From positions 1 to 5,210 of the forward strand of contig JASHSR010000063.1 of assembly GCA_030038645.1 (NCBI GenBank): a stretch of 5,210 nt of DNA, written 5' to 3'. Under the pieces are notes generated by a model that was not told the origin of the DNA, ran no database searches, and saw only the letters and a list, made by a program, of their open reading frames with translations. Positions 4,797 to 5,210 of this stretch are shown piece by piece (within the stretch, counting starts at the first letter, position 1; each line of letters opens with the position of its first letter). The position numbers and the translations under genes are program-made. Origin of the DNA: Gammaproteobacteria bacterium (GTDB lineage Bacteria > Pseudomonadota > Gammaproteobacteria > Steroidobacterales > Steroidobacteraceae).

Positions 4797-5210
4797 CTAT
4801 TGGCCCGCAGCAGCGGGTCGTCGGCGCAGTCCGCGGCAGATCAGGACGGATACCGCGCCGCCGATCGCGCCATACAAATGCGCCTGTGGAACCACCTTGC
4901 CGCCCAGCCCGGCGGTCTCCCCTGGCAAAGCCCCGGTGTGCAAGGTCCAGGCGATCACGGCAGCCGCGCCCAGAAGCAGACCGCCGCCGTAGAGAGGATG
5001 TTTCAGGCTCAGGGACAACGCACCCGCACTGAACATACCAAACAGCGCACCCGAGACTCCCACGTACCACGAAATCCCGGGGCTGAAGGCGAGCAGCCCA
5101 ACGCCGACCGCGAGAGCGCTTCCGACCAGCACGCAGAACCACGTCCGCTCCTCCAACCATCCCTCGAACAGCCCCCAGATCAGGAACAGGCCGGCAACAT
5201 CCCGCGACAG
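4797..5210 (-). CDS. Rhombosortase-like rhomboid intramembrane serine protease (5' end outside window)
   Basis: The frame runs from the window edge to a TAG, giving 137 C-terminal residues. Rhombosortases are small rhomboid-family proteases of the inner membrane that process GlyGly-CTERM tails. Visible residues are: a membrane helix (VAGLFLIWGLF, 5-15); another (CVLVGSALAVGVGLLAF, 26-42); FSPGISWYVGVSGALFG with the nucleophile Ser53 in GVSG; a following helix; a hydrophobic helix with LLLGAAAVIAWTL (78-90); and QAHLYGAIGG with the partner His111. SPxxxWYVGxSG and AHLYG are hallmarks of rhombosortase rather than of general rhomboids. Phe57 sits where rhombosortases often have His. A TTG at 5156 could be called as a start, but this would delete a membrane helix that is part of the fold, so the true start lies beyond 5210. 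Family members are about 190-210 residues, so roughly 60 are missing. Its likely substrate is the protease encoded at 552-3677. Confidence 0.88.
   Translation of the reverse strand: MSRDVAGLFLIWGLFEGWLEERTWFCVLVGSALAVGVGLLAFSPGISWYVGVSGALFGMFSAGALSLSLKHPLYGGGLLLGAAAVIAWTLHTGALPGETAGLGGKVVPQAHLYGAIGGAVSVLICRGLRRRPAAAGQ

Noticed and set aside
4726..5160. 144-codon minus-strand frame starting with ATG, overlapping the rhombosortase
   Set aside because: It is in another phase of the same strand, Arg-rich and without hydrophobic helices; the rhombosortase frame explains the segment.
4702..5210. Plus-strand frame open to the edge, opposite the rhombosortase gene
   Set aside because: It reads SPEALLAKLIERQRGALG at first but becomes Gln/Arg/Pro-rich and lacks a good start; the minus strand has membrane helices and both catalytic motifs.
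1..5210. CRISPR array, tRNA, insertion sequence ends or attachment sites
   Set aside because: No spaced direct repeats, no cloverleaf and no transposase or long terminal inverted repeats were seen on either strand.

Overview
The window comes from a GC-rich bacterium. A rhombosortase-type membrane protease, a GlyGly-CTERM-tailed secreted protease and a multi-domain membrane cytochrome c together point to a Gram-negative proteobacterium, most likely a gammaproteobacterium. No rRNA or other taxonomic marker is present, so this placement is inference.

Layout. Positions 2-538 (+) hold the C-terminal part of a multi-heme cytochrome c whose 5' end lies outside the window. It converges, with only 13 bp between stop codons, on three genes all read on the minus strand. 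In transcription order these are: (1) a rhombosortase-like rhomboid protease (5210-4797), whose 5' end is cut by the window edge; (2) a periplasmic SIMPL/DUF541 protein (4656-3892); (3) a large secreted serine protease (3677-552). The protease has a signal peptide, a pro-region, a lysyl-endopeptidase-like catalytic domain, six Ig-like domains each with a cysteine pair, and a Gly-rich/hydrophobic/Arg-Arg-Arg tail. The two minus-strand gaps (140 and 214 bp) hold a candidate extended -10 promoter, two G-rich ribosome binding sites, a dyad and a small tandem repeat. A hairpin lies at the convergent junction.

How the parts may work together. The main point of the window is an apparent enzyme-substrate pair at one locus. 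The tail of the large protease has the layout of GlyGly-CTERM sorting signals, and the neighbouring gene encodes the GxSG...AHLYG core of rhombosortase, the intramembrane protease that processes such tails. In Vibrio cholerae the comparable substrate is the trypsin-like protease VesB, a type II secretion substrate. The model here is export to the periplasm, folding, type II secretion, and processing of the tail by the neighbouring rhombosortase, giving a surface-held or released protease. The SIMPL protein between them has no proven link to this route. The protease keeps the six cysteines and the catalytic triad of Achromobacter lysyl endopeptidase but appears to have lost the residues that give lysine specificity, so its substrate preference is open. 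The cytochrome c gene looks like an unrelated respiratory neighbour.
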